DNA from: Deltaproteobacteria bacterium
GTDB taxonomy: Bacteria > Desulfobacterota > UBA8473
Direction: 5' to 3'
Length of the DNA: 7,677 nucleotides
Assembly: GCA_030621455.1 (NCBI GenBank)
Contig: JAUXHQ010000077.1
Coordinates: forward strand, 1 to 7,677
Part shown: positions 1 to 5,892 of the stretch, in pieces
Layout: the number at the start of each line of letters is the position of its first letter
How positions within the stretch are numbered: the stretch's first letter is position 1
Made by a program: the position numbers and the translations under genes
The notes under the pieces: model-generated
The model's input: only the letters and a program-made list of their open reading frames with translations
Database searches by the model: none
Told to the model about the DNA's origin: nothing

Positions 1-6
1 CTGCAT
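1..6 (-). CDS. First two codons of a truncated minus-strand gene, product unknown
   Basis: On the minus strand an ATG at 6-4 is followed by CAG before the window ends, so only Met-Gln is visible. It is preceded by AGGAGG (minus-strand reading of 12-17) with 5 nt spacing, a strong ribosome binding site, which is why I call a start here. The gene lies downstream of the glycyl radical enzyme on the same strand, 282 bp after its stop codon. Glycyl radical enzymes are usually encoded beside their radical SAM activating enzyme, and none is seen elsewhere in the window. That makes an activase a reasonable guess, but nothing in two codons proves it. Confidence 0.4.
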
Positions 7-11
7 AATTA

Positions 12-17
12 CCTCCT
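12..17 (-). promoter_or_regulatory. Ribosome binding site of the truncated left-edge gene
   Basis: The minus strand reads AGGAGG here, 5 nt before the ATG at 6-4. This perfect Shine-Dalgarno sequence is the main support for a gene beginning at the window edge. Confidence 0.55.
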
Positions 18-38
18 TGATTTCCTATAGGTCTTCAT

Positions 39-266
39 GGCATCTTTCATTTGCCACTTTACACTTTTATTACTTTAAAAACATTAATACAAATTAATCC
101 TAAATTCAGGAATTGCGAATTGAGGGATTTAGGAATTATATAAGACATAGAATTCATTAATAAATTTCAATTCCACAATCCCTAAATTCCTTAATCCCTC
201 AATTTATTCATCGGTATTCCTATAAGAAAAAGTGTAAACTACTTTATAGCTTTTATGAAGGATGCC
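39..266. repeat. Nested imperfect palindromic element, AT-rich, between two minus-strand genes
   Basis: Three sets of inverted arms are nested. The outer pair is 39-50 with 255-266 (11 of 12 bases complementary). The middle pair is 58-68 with 228-238 (11 of 11). The inner pair is 118-137 with 185-204 (19 of 20). The right inner arm is partly duplicated: 169-184 and 185-200 are tandem 16-bp copies matching at 13 positions. The element fills most of the gap between the glycyl radical enzyme stop (289) and the next gene start (6). It could be a MITE-like or other intergenic palindromic repeat, or an RNA hairpin that separates expression of the two genes. No transposase and no clear target-site duplication are visible. 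Confidence 0.6.
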
Positions 267-288
267 CATTTATGAATGTAAACCGGAC

Positions 289-2703
289 TTAGCATCCCAA
301 TTGCTGTTCTGTCCGCATTATAATATCATTCTGCAGCCCTCTGTCCAAATCTACAAAGTAGGCGCTATATCCGGCAACCCGGACGATCAGGTTAGGATAT
401 CTCTCCGGACGATCCTGCGCATCGACAAGGGTTTCCCTGTCAACTACGTTAAATTGTATATGGTACACCCCCAGATCAGCCCAGGACTCGATGTAATCGG
501 CGAACAACTTCTTATATTCCCCGTCTAGAAATTCAGGGAGGAATTTCTGATTAAAAAGATGTGTATGGGTTGCCACCGGGTCGATCTTCGATACGGACCT
601 GAGCACGGCGGTGGGGCCATTGGTATCCCTGCCCCTGGCCGGAGATACAATCGCATCGGCAAAAGGTTCTCCGTCCTTCCTGCCGTCCGGTGTCGCTCCG
701 GTACCGAAACCCATGGTATAGTTGGCCGAGGTGCCGCTGCCGTCACCGTAGGCCGGCCACCCGAAGAAATCAACGGTTTTCCTCAGTTCCCTGGCCGTTC
801 TCTCGTGAACATCCTTCCCTATAAGGTCAACATAGTCATCATCATTACCGAACTTTGGCGCCTTGGTTATGAGCATCTGTCTAAGCTCTTCACGGTTCTC
901 GAAGTTGTTCTGCAACGCCTCGAGCAGTTCCTCCATAGTAATGGCCTTTTCCTCGAAAACGAGCTTCTTGATGGCAGTGATCGAATCGACCACATTTGTG
1001 GATCCCAGAAGGATGATCGTGGCATAGGAGTGATCGCGCCAGGATGTAAGGTCCTTTCCCAGCTCAAAGGAGCGATCCAGAAGCGCTGAAGTGAACGGCC
1101 TCTGGAAATACTGCTCGTACACTGCCTGGCAGATGTCGTCAATCCTCACCTGTTTTTCTGTGAAGAAGTTGACCTGCTTCAGATAGGCTTCCATTATATC
1201 TTCAATAGAGTTGAAGACCATAGGGTCAGGGGTGGCATATCCTATCTGTTTACCCGTGAATTTGTCGACTCCCTTATTTAGAGCCAACTCCAGACACTTG
1301 GGTAGGCAAAGATGAGCGATTTCACCTCTACAGGGTCTGATGTTCTTACCGGTGATACTCCACTGAATGCAGCCGATAATCGAGTAATTCCGAGCGTCTT
1401 CAAGGCCTATCCCCAGGCTGAGCATGTGGGGGATGATGACTTTGTCATTGAAGAGGGCAGGGTAGCCGATACCGGTTTTGATGACATCGATTGCTTTGTA
1501 AACAAGCTCCCTGGGTGTTTCGTCGTGGTAGCGAAGAGCCAGGCTGGGCTGAAGGGTCTTCATGGCATTGGCTGCATCGAGGATTATATACGACATCTCG
1601 TTCGTAACATCACGCCCGTCACGATCAACGCCGCCGATATTTAAAGCCTGAAATATGCTTCCGCCCGATTGAATCCGGGCCGCCTCAGGAACCTCTAAGA
1701 ACCCGATCTCTTCAAATTTTATGATGAGGAATTCTACGAGTTCCTGTGCCTCGTCTCTGGTTATCCTTCCCTCGTCCAGATCCTTCTTGTAGAACGGGTA
1801 GAGGAGCAGATCACCTCTAAGACCGCAGCCTCGCTGGGGCCCTTCGATGACATTGACGATCAAGTGGATGAACCATATGGACTGCAAGGCCTCATGCAAG
1901 GTTCTCGGTGGATTTGCCGGCACCCAATCACATATCCGTGCGATCTCCTCGAGTTCCGACCGTCTCCTGGGCGCATCTTCCGTGGCTGCCATATCACCGG
2001 CCATCCTGGCGTATCTTCGGGCAAAGTTGATGGCCGCTTTGAGGGTTATTATTATTGCTCTCAGGAAATCCCCCTGTGCCAAAAAGTCCCTGGCATGAAC
2101 CCGCGTGGCACTTTCCAAATTTTTCAAGCTACTGTCTGCCTCATCCATAAGCCCGGCTAACCCGACACGGAACAACTTGTCATAATTCGGTATCACCAAT
2201 CCCCTTGCATGACCACCCCAGAAGCTAGCCCCGTTGAAAAGTACATAACTCTTCAGATCTTTGGGAAGAACGGCCGCAAATCGGGTCTGGATAGAATTTT
2301 TGCGCCAGTATCGGTGAATTTCCTCCAATTCTTCTTTACCCCTGTCATCGAGGAGATTTTTGTATCCATCGTTGAGTGCCCTGTCCAGCCAATTAACAGA
2401 GACTTCAGGATACCAAGACACGGATCTGGGATCACTTGCAAAATTACCTACAATCCGTTCCTCATCGCCGATATATATGGTCATATTCTCGAGAATTTTT
2501 GCCAGGGCCTTGGCCCGTCTGATTACCTGAGGCTCGCCTTCTGTCTCCCTGTAGGACTCTGTGATGAGACGGGCCCTATCGAGACATAGTTCGACCTCGG
2601 GCCTCGCTGCTTCCCTGTCTTCCCCTTTTTCTGCGGCTGACAACACATCGATAAAGGTCTTGACACACACCTCTTCTCTCAATCTCTCGGTTACTGTACT
2701 CAT
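289..2703 (-). CDS. Glycyl radical enzyme of the pyruvate formate-lyase superfamily, substrate unassigned
   Basis: This 804-residue protein is a glycyl radical enzyme: a radical SAM activase removes a hydrogen from a backbone glycine, and the radical passes to an active-site cysteine that attacks the substrate. The PFL-type barrel spans about residues 1-670 and the glycyl radical domain about 680-800. The radical loop reads R-V-A-G-Y-S-A with Gly778, 26 residues from the C-terminus. The active-site cysteine is Cys445 in IIGCIQW. The conserved run TPDGRKDGEP...SPARGRD...GPTAVLRSVSK precedes the radical domain. Known glycyl radical dehydratases and decarboxylases carry Cys-x-Glu; here Gln447 takes the Glu position. 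The length is near glycerol or hydroxyproline dehydratases (about 790) and below benzylsuccinate synthase (about 865). The start has AGGAGG 8 nt upstream. Candidate roles include arylsuccinate synthase-like addition, arylacetate decarboxylation or dehydration; none can be chosen. The fold call is very secure and the function is not. Confidence 0.95.
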   Translation of the reverse strand: MSTVTERLREEVCVKTFIDVLSAAEKGEDREAARPEVELCLDRARLITESYRETEGEPQVIRRAKALAKILENMTIYIGDEERIVGNFASDPRSVSWYPEVSVNWLDRALNDGYKNLLDDRGKEELEEIHRYWRKNSIQTRFAAVLPKDLKSYVLFNGASFWGGHARGLVIPNYDKLFRVGLAGLMDEADSSLKNLESATRVHARDFLAQGDFLRAIIITLKAAINFARRYARMAGDMAATEDAPRRRSELEEIARICDWVPANPPRTLHEALQSIWFIHLIVNVIEGPQRGCGLRGDLLLYPFYKKDLDEGRITRDEAQELVEFLIIKFEEIGFLEVPEAARIQSGGSIFQALNIGGVDRDGRDVTNEMSYIILDAANAMKTLQPSLALRYHDETPRELVYKAIDVIKTGIGYPALFNDKVIIPHMLSLGIGLEDARNYSIIGCIQWSITGKNIRPCRGEIAHLCLPKCLELALNKGVDKFTGKQIGYATPDPMVFNSIEDIMEAYLKQVNFFTEKQVRIDDICQAVYEQYFQRPFTSALLDRSFELGKDLTSWRDHSYATIILLGSTNVVDSITAIKKLVFEEKAITMEELLEALQNNFENREELRQMLITKAPKFGNDDDYVDLIGKDVHERTARELRKTVDFFGWPAYGDGSGTSANYTMGFGTGATPDGRKDGEPFADAIVSPARGRDTNGPTAVLRSVSKIDPVATHTHLFNQKFLPEFLDGEYKKLFADYIESWADLGVYHIQFNVVDRETLVDAQDRPERYPNLIVRVAGYSAYFVDLDRGLQNDIIMRTEQQLGC

Positions 2704-2711
2704 GGTTAAAC

Positions 2712-2717
2712 CCTCCT
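2712..2717 (-). promoter_or_regulatory. Ribosome binding site of the glycyl radical enzyme gene
   Basis: The minus strand reads AGGAGG, 8 nt before the ATG at 2703-2701. This perfect match fixes the start codon. I found no convincing sigma-70 or sigma-54 promoter for this gene in the upstream sequence. Confidence 0.8.
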
Positions 2718-2814
2718 TTCAGCCGGGACAAGCGCTAAACTGAAAATAAGAGCTCGGCCTGCTGTGGGATTAAGTTTAGTCAAAAGTTGCATCCTTTTTG
2801 TGAGTCTTTCAAGC

Positions 2815-2851
2815 CGTGCGGTCAACTTGCTGTCTTTTTTCTGACGGCACG
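2815..2851. repeat. Inverted repeat, 9-bp arms
   Basis: CGTGCGGTC at 2815-2823 pairs with GACGGCACG at 2843-2851 at 8 of 9 positions, with a 19-nt T-rich spacer. It lies about 112 bp upstream of the glycyl radical enzyme start and could be an operator or the base of a hairpin. On its own it is weak evidence. Confidence 0.35.
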
Positions 2852-2867
2852 TCTCGATTTATGAGAC
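2851..2867. repeat. Short inverted repeat GTCTC-N7-GAGAC
   Basis: Perfect 5-bp arms surround a 7-nt spacer. It abuts the preceding inverted repeat and lies 7 bp before the CCAATATTGG palindrome. Arms this short occur by chance; the clustering is what makes it worth listing. Confidence 0.25.
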
Positions 2868-2874
2868 CGATACG

Positions 2875-2884
2875 CCAATATTGG
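2875..2884. promoter_or_regulatory. Perfect 10-bp palindrome CCAATATTGG, possible operator
   Basis: CCAATATTGG is fully self-complementary, as expected of a site for a homodimeric regulator. It lies 171 bp upstream of the glycyl radical enzyme and 605 bp upstream of the plus-strand operon. No regulator gene is present in the window to match it to, so the role is conjecture. Confidence 0.3.
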
Positions 2885-2927
2885 AGATATAGTTTGGAGA
2901 CAGCGTTTATTCAAAGACTATGAGGCG

Positions 2928-2944
2928 TCACCAGTACGCGGTGA
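2928..2944. repeat. Short inverted repeat TCACC-N7-GGTGA
   Basis: Perfect 5-bp arms with a 7-nt spacer, the same geometry as the repeat at 2851-2867 but with different bases. It may be a regulator half-site pair or chance. Confidence 0.25.
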
Positions 2945-3008
2945 TTTGTACAGGCTGAGCTGAAGAGGAGAAAAAAGCCTATTTTCTTTAATAGATAAGC
3001 ACTTGCCA

Positions 3009-3169
3009 CGAGAAACAGTATGCGGAAGATGCAACCGACAACGTAAGAAATTACTTTATCAAAAGGAACGAGTATTTTCAAGAAGATTCGTCAGCAATCG
3101 GCAAATCTGATTATTGCTAAGCTCTTCATTAACAGGATGTTTCTCGATCCTTGTCGGTTACTCGTCCCT
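3009..3169. repeat. Three pairs of complementary blocks in collinear order
   Basis: CGAGAAACA (3009-3017) is complementary to TGTTTCTCG (3138-3146). AACCGACAA (3033-3041) is complementary to TTGTCGGTT (3151-3159). AGGAACGAGTA (3064-3074) matches the complement of 3159-3169 at 10 of 11 bases. The right-hand blocks occur in the same order as the left-hand ones, so they cannot all pair as nested stems. They would be alternative or pseudoknotted pairings if the region is transcribed. A smaller stem, AGCAAT with ATTGCT, lies inside at about 3092-3119. The meaning is unknown. Confidence 0.35.
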
Positions 3170-3207
3170 AAGAATTACAATTTAGCATACAATTCTGCAT
3201 AAAATTG

Positions 3208-3236
3208 TTGACGCTGCCTCTTAATTTAGATAAAGT
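3208..3236 (+). promoter_or_regulatory. Sigma-70-type promoter within the divergent region
   Basis: A -35 hexamer TTGACG (3208-3213, 5 of 6 to consensus) and a -10 hexamer TAAAGT (3231-3236, 4 of 6) are separated by an optimal 17 bp. Transcription would begin near 3243 and read rightward through a GC-richer stretch into the hairpin at 3365-3395. Arms ACAATTT (3177-3183) and AAATTGT (3202-3208) form a perfect 7-bp inverted repeat whose right arm touches the -35 box and could bind a regulator. It may drive a small RNA or the long leader of the plus-strand operon. Confidence 0.5.
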
Positions 3237-3242
3237 ACTCAT

Positions 3243-3400
3243 GCATGTCAAGTGGGGTATGGACGGTCCGGGCAGTTCCGGGCGTGGCAAACCGTGGTTC
3301 GGCAGGGGCAGGCAGAAACATGATCGTAATTGCTGAACATCAGATGGGGAAAGGTTATATTTTAGGTTCTTCTCCAACTAATTTGGAGAAGAACCATATT
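3243..3400 (+). ncRNA. Candidate small RNA or regulatory leader, about 160 nt
   Basis: The interval is bounded by a promoter ending at 3236 and a strong hairpin with a short T-rich tail ending near 3400. The middle, about 3250-3330, is clearly GC-richer than its flanks. I could not match it to any riboswitch or sRNA family known to me. An in-frame ATG at 3259 (or 3241) would give a 25- or 31-residue Gly/Arg-rich peptide ending at 3336, but no well-spaced ribosome binding site supports it. The alternative is that the hairpin is a protein-binding site and no separate RNA exists. Confidence 0.3.
3365..3395 (+). terminator. Perfect 13-bp inverted repeat: terminator/attenuator hairpin or activator site
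   Basis: GGTTCTTCTCCAA (3365-3377) and TTGGAGAAGAACC (3383-3395) are perfectly complementary around a 5-nt loop. As RNA this is a stable stem followed by ATATTTTAT, a modest U-tract, so a plus-strand transcript could terminate here. As DNA it is a 31-bp palindrome centred at 3380, about 43 bp before the start site predicted from the TATAAT box at 3411-3416, the position of an activator that overlaps the -35 region. Both readings are plausible and the sequence does not decide between them. Confidence 0.55.
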
Positions 3401-3410
3401 TTATAACATC

Positions 3411-3416
3411 TATAAT
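3411..3416 (+). promoter_or_regulatory. TATAAT -10 box of a probable promoter for the plus-strand operon
   Basis: This is a perfect -10 hexamer, 73 bp before the first operon start codon. No recognisable -35 hexamer lies 16-18 bp upstream; that place is taken by the right arm of the 31-bp palindrome. This is typical of promoters that need an activator. The predicted start is near 3423, giving a leader of about 67 nt. Confidence 0.45.
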
Positions 3417-3489
3417 GAAAAGAGATTTGATCTTTTTCTCAAGGTGGCTGATAGGACGCTAACCTAGAGGGATAGGAAAGGGGTGTAGT

Positions 3490-4632
3490 ATGGAAAAGGT
3501 ATTGACTGAGATTGCGGAGGTCACAGCAGATCCGTACGGTTATGTAGCAGGGCTTAAGGAGCGCAAGGAAAAGAAGGTAATTGGGTGCTTCCCCATGCAT
3601 ATACCGGACGAGATAATCCACGCAGCGGATCTAATTCCGGTAGTCATATGGAGAGGCAACGAACCGGTTACCTGGGGACATGCCCATGTTCCGCCCTATG
3701 ATTGTGGTATCACAAGGAGCTTTGTAGATGATGCGGTGAGAGGAAAGCTCGGTTTCATGGACGGGATGGTCTTCCATGTCAGACAATGCTTACAGGCCGG
3801 GGAGTTTCCCTTTATTATGGAGAGACACGTCAAACCATCCTACCAGAAGGTTTTGTATCTTCCGGCCCTCTATCCGGGGGATGTGATGCGGGATTTTACA
3901 ATAACGGAACTGGAGGGCTTTAAGACATCCTTAGAAGAGTTTACCGGTAAGAAGATAAGTGATGATAACCTCAATAAGAGTATAGAGATATATAACAAGA
4001 ACCGGAGCCTTCTCGAAAGGGTTTATGAAATACGGAGAGAAAAACCGGAAATATTGAAGGCAAGAGAGGTGATGCAGATAGTATGGTCGAGTATGTTTAT
4101 GCTCAAGGAAGACCATAATAAACTGCTGACAGAGCTTATCAAAGGTATGGAGGCGAAGACCGTTGAGCCGGAAAAAGACAAGATTCGGGTCATCCCTGTT
4201 GGCTGCCTCTGTCAGACCCTGCAATTTGACATCCTTGACTTGATTGAAGATCTGGGCATGATTATCCCGGACGATGATCTATATATCGGTTCAAGGTACT
4301 TCGCAAACCAAGTCAATCTTGATGGCAGCCCCCTGGGTGCCCTTGCTGATCGTTATCTTACCAGAACCCCAGTCTGCCCAACCAAAGGCGTTTGGCAGGT
4401 CCATTGGGGCGATGAGGCAATAAAGAAGATGCGGGATAACGATGCCAGGGGTATAATCAGTATCATCGTGAAGTATTGTCCTCCGCACGCCTGTTATTAC
4501 CCCGACTTCAAGAGTAAGATGGAACAAGAGGGGATAAATGCGATAATGATAGAGATGGAACATGAGATCATTACTCTGGAGGCCATAAAGACCAGGTTAC
4601 AATCATTCGTAGAGATAATAGGGGGGGTGTAA
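3490..4632 (+). CDS. 2-hydroxyacyl-CoA dehydratase / benzoyl-CoA reductase family subunit, BcrC/BzdN/HgdB-like
   Basis: This 380-residue cytoplasmic protein is one of the two Fe-S subunits of an enzyme that uses an ATP-energised electron either to reduce an aromatic acyl-CoA ring (class I benzoyl-CoA reductase) or to dehydrate a 2-hydroxyacyl-CoA radically. Family marks include GCFPMHIPDEIIHAA near residues 32-46, DGMVFHVRQC ending at Cys100, VGCLC (Cys239, Cys241) before DLIEDLG, DDDLYIGSRYF around 262-271, and KYCPPHACYYPD with Cys330 and Cys335. The C-terminal TRLQSFVEII matches the usual TRLxAFxE ending. Cys72, Cys100 and Cys330 are the likely [4Fe-4S] ligands by family pattern. Length matches BcrC/BzdN (about 380). 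The ATG has a purine-rich upstream run (AGGAAAGGGG). Its stop overlaps the next start by one base, implying translational coupling. Reductase versus dehydratase cannot be decided from the sequence alone. Confidence 0.9.
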   Translation: MEKVLTEIAEVTADPYGYVAGLKERKEKKVIGCFPMHIPDEIIHAADLIPVVIWRGNEPVTWGHAHVPPYDCGITRSFVDDAVRGKLGFMDGMVFHVRQCLQAGEFPFIMERHVKPSYQKVLYLPALYPGDVMRDFTITELEGFKTSLEEFTGKKISDDNLNKSIEIYNKNRSLLERVYEIRREKPEILKAREVMQIVWSSMFMLKEDHNKLLTELIKGMEAKTVEPEKDKIRVIPVGCLCQTLQFDILDLIEDLGMIIPDDDLYIGSRYFANQVNLDGSPLGALADRYLTRTPVCPTKGVWQVHWGDEAIKKMRDNDARGIISIIVKYCPPHACYYPDFKSKMEQEGINAIMIEMEHEIITLEAIKTRLQSFVEIIGGV

Positions 4633-5888
4633 TGGACGTAAAATATAAAGTGAACAGGCTACAGACGACCAATGAGATCAGGCCGCTGGTGGACAAACAC
4701 TGGGCAGACCTGAGGACAGCCAAGGAAAGAGGAGAAAAGGTAGCATGGGCATCCGGTCCCACATTCATATTCGCTTACGCCATGGGCATGAAATGTCATT
4801 TTATGGCCGGTTATTCTGCTTACTGTGGTGGAATAGGGGCAGGAGAAGAGGTGCTAAAAGTGGCGGAGATGACAGGGGATCTTCCTGAAACATGCTCCTA
4901 TCACAGACTCCACATGGGAATGGGCGAAGCGGTTGCCAGGGGGATCGACATAAATCCACAGGCAATATTGCCCATGCCGGATCTAATGGTGGCGGGCCGT
5001 CTTTGCCCTGAGATGTCCCATTATGCTGAGGGACTCAATCGGAGGTTTGGGATCCGGATTTTGCCCATTGACCTTCCAAGTGTCTACGATCTGAAAGACC
5101 AGCCGAGGCTCAGAGAATTCGTTTACAGGCAGTTCAAAGAAGTAGTCATACCGACCGTTGAAGATGTATGCGGAAAACCCTTCGACTATGACCGCATGAG
5201 TGAGATCTTGACCGTACTCAAGGAGGTGGCAACCCTTAGGAATCAATGTTGGGAGTTTTTCAAAACGAAACCGGCATGCTGGACACTCTGGGATTATGGT
5301 GTAAGTATTGCACCTGTCTTTTACCTGATGGGGAACCCGGCCGGTGTCGCATATTATAAGAGACTCTTGAAAGAACTTCAGGAAAGGAAAGAGAAAGGCA
5401 TTCCTGCCATAGCCCCGGATGGAGAGAAATACAGGTTATACTGGGACGGATGGCTTCCCTGGGCATTCCTGGGCAAATTTATGCGCAAGTTTACCCCCAA
5501 CGGTGCTGTTTGCCTTTGCGGAAGATATCCATGGGAGTTCTTCCCGCATCCGGAACTTATTGATCCGGAACACCCGGTTGAGACGTGGGCGGACCTATAC
5601 TACGGTGAAGGCCGTCTGACCTATAATTTCTCTCCCCACGGGACAGTGGACTTGATAAGTGAGCTGATAGAGGATTACTCAATTGACGGGCTGGTCATGT
5701 TTTCCTCCAAGACATGCAGGATTATGAACCTTTCTCAGCCGGAGGTAATAGATGTGTTAGACAAGAAGTACGGGATCCCGGGGGTAATCGTGGAAGGAGA
5801 TATGATTGACCCGGCCATGATTTCGGATGCCCAGATAGAGACAAGGCTTGAGGCATTGTACGAAATGATAGATTCGAGAAGAAGGTAA
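4632..5888 (+). CDS. 2-hydroxyacyl-CoA dehydratase / benzoyl-CoA reductase family subunit, BcrB/BzdO-like
   Basis: This 418-residue protein is the larger partner of the preceding subunit. It contains AYCGGIGAGEE near 63-73, TCSYHRLHMG with Cys88, PDLMVAGRLCPEMSHY with Cys125, the YRLYWDGWLPW segment that lines the substrate side in this family, and SSKTCRIM with Cys362. Cys88, Cys125 and Cys362 occupy the three cysteine positions that normally bind the subunit's [4Fe-4S] cluster. Length falls near BcrB/BzdO (about 430-450). The ATG overlaps the upstream stop codon (TAATG), and a G-rich run at 4621-4627 can serve as the ribosome binding site. The order (BcrC-like, BcrB-like, activator) resembles bzdNOP, but a second activator-type subunit (BzdQ/BcrD) is missing. 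This leaves a 2-hydroxyacyl-CoA dehydratase such as phenyllactyl-CoA dehydratase equally possible. Confidence 0.9.
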   Translation: MDVKYKVNRLQTTNEIRPLVDKHWADLRTAKERGEKVAWASGPTFIFAYAMGMKCHFMAGYSAYCGGIGAGEEVLKVAEMTGDLPETCSYHRLHMGMGEAVARGIDINPQAILPMPDLMVAGRLCPEMSHYAEGLNRRFGIRILPIDLPSVYDLKDQPRLREFVYRQFKEVVIPTVEDVCGKPFDYDRMSEILTVLKEVATLRNQCWEFFKTKPACWTLWDYGVSIAPVFYLMGNPAGVAYYKRLLKELQERKEKGIPAIAPDGEKYRLYWDGWLPWAFLGKFMRKFTPNGAVCLCGRYPWEFFPHPELIDPEHPVETWADLYYGEGRLTYNFSPHGTVDLISELIEDYSIDGLVMFSSKTCRIMNLSQPEVIDVLDKKYGIPGVIVEGDMIDPAMISDAQIETRLEALYEMIDSRRR

Positions 5889-5892
5889 GAAG

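Larger units (their letters stand above)
2704..3489. other. Divergent intergenic region (786 bp) without a convincing protein gene
   Basis: This stretch separates the minus-strand glycyl radical enzyme from the plus-strand dehydratase/reductase operon and must hold the promoters of both. No reading frame here has family motifs plus a good ribosome binding site. The visible contents are small palindromes at 2815-2851, 2851-2867, 2875-2884 and 2928-2944, a set of complementary blocks at 3009-3169, a sigma-70-like promoter at 3208-3236, a GC-richer stretch at about 3250-3330, a 13-bp perfect inverted repeat at 3365-3395 and a TATAAT box at 3411-3416. The gap is long for divergent operons, which suggests dense regulation or a small RNA. 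Confidence 0.6.

Noticed and set aside
559..1089. 176-codon plus-strand open frame within the glycyl radical enzyme gene
   Set aside because: It lies wholly antisense to a gene with unmistakable family motifs, has no family signature of its own and no ribosome binding site of note.
2964..3110. Plus-strand open stretch containing a Cys-Gly-Arg-Cys segment that looked like a remnant zinc-finger or transposase piece
   Set aside because: No start codon with a ribosome binding site, under 50 codons, and I could not match it to a family. Likely chance.
3241..3336. 31-codon Gly/Arg-rich frame
   Set aside because: The first ATG lies before the predicted transcript start. The second ATG, at 3259, has only a G-rich run 1 nt away. 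Not called as a gene, only mentioned as a possible leader peptide.
3168..3377. 69-codon minus-strand open frame in the intergenic region
   Set aside because: Its start falls inside the 13-bp inverted repeat, it shows no recognisable motif, and it runs antisense to the better supported promoter and hairpin.
3445..3460. Sigma-54-like GG-N10-GC spacing just before the plus-strand operon
   Set aside because: The GG and GC pairs are present, but the TTGC part of the -12 element is missing and the predicted start would leave under 20 nt of leader. The TATAAT site fits better.
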